From the IMG/VR virus record IMGVR_UViG_3300010157_000194, positions 1 to 28,822 of that record: 28,822 nucleotides of DNA; one strand, given 5' to 3'. Shown here in pieces: positions 26,452 to 28,822 of this stretch (the first letter of the stretch is position 1; the number at the start of each line of letters is the position of its first letter). Below the pieces are notes generated by a model that did no database searches, was not told where the DNA came from, and was given only the letters and a program-made list of their open reading frames with translations. This DNA is from a virus. A program made the translations under genes and the position numbers.

Positions 26452-27075
26452 TTATGCTCCTAAAACATGTAGTGCGTGTTCATAATGTTTGATGCGGTCT
26501 TCAAGACCAATAGTACCGCCATTGATTCGTTTTGTAAGTGTGAGAATATCACCTTTATCTGCCCATTGGTTCAAGTTGTTTGTTTCCCAAAACCAACATG
26601 CAGATTGAGCTGCACCTTCAAATGTTGCAAGGTACTCAGATGCTTCTTCTGGTGATATTTCTAGTGAGTCAGCAAATGCAACATAGTTTGATTTACCAGT
26701 CAATTGGATTAGACCACGACCACAATACTTGTAACCATCACCAGATGCCTCATCACCATTGCCCATGCGTGATGCATAGATTCTACTAGCGATTGCTTCT
26801 TGTTTGTTTGGTTTGGCACAATACTCTTCCGCCAGAGCATCAGTTGGGAAATACTTAGAGAACAACTTACGTAAAGTTGCTGGTTTGTAATTTAGATTTT
26901 CTTTGAGTGCTGTAAATCCACCAGATTCGTGAGCACATTGTGCCATGAAAGCAGCAATACGATTTGATGTATTGATTTCATAATCTGGTAGTAGTTTAGA
27001 CAATGCATCATACCAATGATCCAAATATGGGTTATTTGGAAGTAATTGTTTTAGTTGTTCTTTTGTTAATTCCAT
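26452..27075 (-). CDS. GH19-family endolysin (207 aa)
   Basis: I chose the ATG at 27075 (MELTKEQLKQLLPNNPYLDH), with AGGGATAAT upstream; a longer frame exists. The core AAFMAQCAHESGGFTALKEN (41-60) holds the catalytic Glu residues (Glu50 and Glu59), followed by YKYCGRGLIQLTGKSNY, typical of glycoside hydrolase family 19 chitinase-like lysozymes used by phages to cut peptidoglycan. No signal peptide, so a holin is needed for export. Its neighbours include a spanin pair. Confidence 0.9.
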   Translation of the reverse strand: MELTKEQLKQLLPNNPYLDHWYDALSKLLPDYEINTSNRIAAFMAQCAHESGGFTALKENLNYKPATLRKLFSKYFPTDALAEEYCAKPNKQEAIASRIYASRMGNGDEASGDGYKYCGRGLIQLTGKSNYVAFADSLEISPEEASEYLATFEGAAQSACWFWETNNLNQWADKGDILTLTKRINGGTIGLEDRIKHYEHALHVLGA

Positions 27076-27076
27076 A

Positions 27077-27235
27077 TTATCCCTGATGTTTAAAATACTG
27101 AACTTGTCGTTCTCTTTTTTCCGCACCTTCTTTTGAAGGATAGGTTCCAAGATTACGGCCAGTGGACTTTGATACTAATCTATATTTATCGCCTACTTTT
27201 ACTATATGTTCAACGAATTGTCTAAATGTTTTCAT
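27077..27235 (-). CDS. Conserved small basic protein (52 aa)
   Basis: Encodes MKTFRQFVEHIVKVGDKYRL, then VSKSTGRNLGTYPSKEGAEK and RERQVQYFKH. The phrase 'GAEKRERQVQYFKH' is frequent in T4-like phage small proteins. It is basic and may be nucleic-acid or virion associated; no function known. It overlaps the next upstream gene by four bases. Confidence 0.65.
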   Translation of the reverse strand: MKTFRQFVEHIVKVGDKYRLVSKSTGRNLGTYPSKEGAEKRERQVQYFKHQG

Positions 27236-27420
27236 ACTAGATACATTCCTGCATTACAGGCTTGTACAATATATCTAAACAATTGTTCATTCTCGGCACA
27301 AGTTATGCCGGCCTTAACATCTCTGATTTCTGTCAGTAAATAATCACGCTCTTCAGCAGTAATGTTACCTAATTGACATTGTTCTACGATTGCTTGGATT
27401 TCTTGTTCTAATGGGTGCAT
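27232..27420 (-). CDS. Unknown helical protein (62 aa)
   Basis: Starts MHPLEQEIQAIVEQCQLGNI and contains TAEERDYLLTEIRDVKAG, all helical. It has three Cys. No membrane segment. No recognised family. Confidence 0.6.
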   Translation of the reverse strand: MHPLEQEIQAIVEQCQLGNITAEERDYLLTEIRDVKAGITCAENEQLFRYIVQACNAGMYLV

Positions 27421-27421
27421 T

Positions 27422-27781
27422 TTATCTTCCTTGCCATGCGGATTTTGCAGCTTCTATTCTTTGTAGAGCAGTATTTTTACCTAACTCACAAAAGGTTTTA
27501 CTACTACCTCTACTCATGCGTTCTGTGTGTGCAAACAAACCTTTAATGTTTATTGCTTGTGGGTCTTTGCGCCATTCTGTATATCTTGCCAATATTTCTG
27601 CATTACGATGTGCTTCAGACCAATCAGGTTTATCACAGTTAATGTGATTGATTGATACATCTGTTACAACCAAGTAATTGAACATCACAGGGTCATGGTC
27701 TCTTGGAAAATATTGTTTCAATTCCTGTAAAGAACTACAACCACTTAGAAATACTGCGACTACTAATAACAGTTTTTTCAT
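27422..27781 (-). CDS. Lipoprotein (119 aa), unknown function
   Basis: Starts MKKLLLVVAVFLSGCSSLQE with lipobox LSGC (Cys15), so it should be lipidated and sorted to the membrane. The mature protein has further Cys (in NCDKP and FCELG). It overlaps the o-spanin-like gene by four bases. A role in lysis or envelope modification is plausible from position. Confidence 0.65.
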   Translation of the reverse strand: MKKLLLVVAVFLSGCSSLQELKQYFPRDHDPVMFNYLVVTDVSINHINCDKPDWSEAHRNAEILARYTEWRKDPQAINIKGLFAHTERMSRGSSKTFCELGKNTALQRIEAAKSAWQGR

Positions 27782-28044
27782 TTCTTAATGTCCTCATGTA
27801 TCTTTTTCTGTATTTGATACCATTCAATCCATGCATCAGTCTTAACTGCACATTCATAATAAGTGTTATAGTTTATAGTAATGGTTTTAGTTAACTCACT
27901 CAACTTGACACCATTCTCTACTGTTGCCAACTGTGGACATTTTTCCATAGAAAATTTAGTTGGTGCATCAGGAAACTTATTAACTACAGGTAAAGAACCA
28001 CAAGCTGATAACAGCAATACTAATGTAATTAATAGATATTTCAT
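27778..28044 (-). CDS. Outer-membrane lipoprotein, o-spanin (Rz1-like) candidate (88 aa)
   Basis: Starts MKYLLITLVLLLSACGSLPV with lipobox LSAC (Cys15). The start overlaps the end of the upstream i-spanin candidate by four bases, the standard overlap or adjacent arrangement of Rz/Rz1-type pairs. The mature part contains FPDAPTKF and CPQLAT, in the Pro-rich manner of o-spanins. It would fuse outer and inner membranes in the final lysis step. Confidence 0.65.
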   Translation of the reverse strand: MKYLLITLVLLLSACGSLPVVNKFPDAPTKFSMEKCPQLATVENGVKLSELTKTITINYNTYYECAVKTDAWIEWYQIQKKIHEDIKK

Positions 28045-28490
28045 TTGATTGCCTCATTCTTTGCTGCAGCATTGTGTGCTTTAACTACTACATCAGGAAT
28101 CTTACAAGTCTCATCATACTTGATAACTTCACGGTCAATATATTGTTTTATAATAGTGGCATTTTTGTATATAACCTTAACTCGTTCTTTGGCATCATTT
28201 TCTATTTTGGCATTGGCACTCTTACTTTGTTCAAATGCTTTTTCAATTGCAGTTGTTTGTTCTGCCATTTTACCACGCCATGACATTTCAGTATCATAAC
28301 TGCCATAAAAATATACACCTGCAACAACAAGTAATGTACCAATAATTCTAATCGGTTCTTTAGCGGGTATTAATGTCGGAATAAATGCAACAAAGTAACT
28401 AAGAACATAAATTAATACACCTGCACCTAGTATACTCAATACTGCTAGATTCAACCATGAATCAGGAATAAACGATAGAAACCACATCAT
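28041..28490 (-). CDS. i-spanin-like (Rz-like) inner-membrane protein (149 aa)
   Basis: Two hydrophobic segments (about 12-36 and 45-64) are followed by a periplasmic coiled coil (AEQTTAIEKAFEQSKSAN and on) and the ending CKIPDVVVKAHNAAAKN, which is a characteristic Rz-like C-terminus. The lipoprotein gene overlapping its 3' end is the likely o-spanin partner. A classical Rz has one N-terminal membrane segment; the extra segment here is worth noting. Confidence 0.7.
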   Translation of the reverse strand: MMWFLSFIPDSWLNLAVLSILGAGVLIYVLSYFVAFIPTLIPAKEPIRIIGTLLVVAGVYFYGSYDTEMSWRGKMAEQTTAIEKAFEQSKSANAKIENDAKERVKVIYKNATIIKQYIDREVIKYDETCKIPDVVVKAHNAAAKNEAIK

Positions 28491-28702
28491 TGGGGTTTCT
28501 TTCTACGAATAAAACTAATGAATGATGTGATACCTTTTTTCTTATTGATGCCGGGTTCACCTTTAGGACCAACACCAACACCTGCAATTTGACCACCACC
28601 AACTGCATTGACTGGTGCATCTTCTTGTATGGGTTTACATTTGTTATCGGTATTACACCAATACATTCCTAATCCACATTCTTTTTTTAATTCGTTTGAC
28701 AT
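28487..28702 (-). CDS. Small Cys/Gly-rich protein with collagen-like GPKGEPG motif (71 aa)
   Basis: Starts MSNELKKECGLGMYWCNTDN, with CGLGMYWC and CKPI, then GGGQIAGVGVGPKGEPGI, then a basic end. The pattern 'MYWCNTD-KCKPI' is frequent in small proteins next to structural genes of T4-like phages. Likely virion or tail-related, but unproven. It starts one base inside the stop of the lectin-like gene. Confidence 0.6.
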   Translation of the reverse strand: MSNELKKECGLGMYWCNTDNKCKPIQEDAPVNAVGGGQIAGVGVGPKGEPGINKKKGITSFISFIRRKKPQ

Positions 28703-28822
28703 TATAGTCCGTAAATAGATTTTGTGTTGTTGAAATTTGTTGTTATCTCACCAGCAGTTAATGTTGTATTATAAATTGCTATTTGTGAAATGCCACCAAT
28801 AAAATTTCTATATCCGCCACCA
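28702..28822 (-). CDS. C-terminus of a LamG/concanavalin-like virion protein (partial)
   Basis: The window ends inside this gene. The last 39 codons read GGGYRNFIGGISQIAIYNTT, then LTAGEIT and NFNNTKSIYGL. 'IGGISQIAIYNTTLTAGEI' is the usual final strand region of a LamG/concanavalin-type lectin domain, common in phage tail fibres and adhesins. The rest of the gene lies beyond the window. Confidence 0.65.
   Translation of the reverse strand, partial: GGGYRNFIGGISQIAIYNTTLTAGEITTNFNNTKSIYGL

Overview
The window looks like part of the genome of a T4-type tailed phage (myovirus-like) with AT-rich, tightly packed DNA. The evidence is a T4 gp61-type primase, class I ribonucleotide reductase genes (nrdA, nrdB), PhoH, a viral tRNA array, several GIY-YIG homing-type endonucleases, a GH19 endolysin with a spanin pair, and many small overlapping genes of kinds common in aquatic T4-like phages. 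A phage phasin, a DUF3563 protein and an A-type Fe-S carrier/IscU pair point to a proteobacterial host. I lean towards a freshwater or marine betaproteobacterium, but this is inference.

Layout. Bases 1-730 (plus strand) hold three small envelope or membrane genes, convergent with a metallophosphoesterase (737-1318) that has a T4-type late promoter motif. Bases 1504-2406 (minus) are a tRNA array in transcription order Cys, Glu, [two structured non-coding elements], Asp, Gln, Asn, His, with a consensus promoter between Cys and Glu. Bases 2418-5725 and 5804-8415 are strings of small, mostly unknown minus-strand genes, many joined by 4-base ATGA overlaps. An apparently gene-free block (8416-8663) carries four GGATCC-centred repeats. 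Bases 8664-11130 hold short early operons, four of them behind near-identical sigma70-type promoters with 16-base spacers. Bases 11150-11270 contain an opposing promoter and a 23-base direct repeat. Bases 11264-14278 hold homing-endonuclease-type genes, a DUF4338/DruA-like protein and more small genes.

Bases 14288-17173 encode a 2OG-Fe(II) oxygenase, a small protein with a clear terminator, a DUF3563-like protein, a phasin, PhoH, a GIY-YIG protein and a zinc-ribbon protein. Bases 17173-24872 form a nucleotide, iron-sulfur and lipid metabolism block: secreted nuclease, IscU, A-type Fe-S carrier, fatty-acid desaturase, NrdB, thioredoxin-like protein, small envelope proteins, a class I glutamine amidotransferase-like protein, NrdA and primase. 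Trx and NrdA/NrdB form an obvious dNTP-supply unit. The Fe-S genes and the membrane desaturase are natural candidates for host-metabolism genes. Bases 24904-28704 look like a lysis and envelope module: coiled-coil and membrane proteins (holin candidates), GH19 endolysin, lipoproteins and overlapping inner/outer spanin genes. The window ends in the C-terminus of a lectin-like (LamG-type) virion protein.

The least explained signals are the two long-stem RNA elements inside the tRNA array, the GGATCC repeat block, the triple-hairpin segment at about 9838-9917, and the promoter/direct-repeat locus near 11.2 kb. Family names are assigned from remembered motifs only; no database search was possible.
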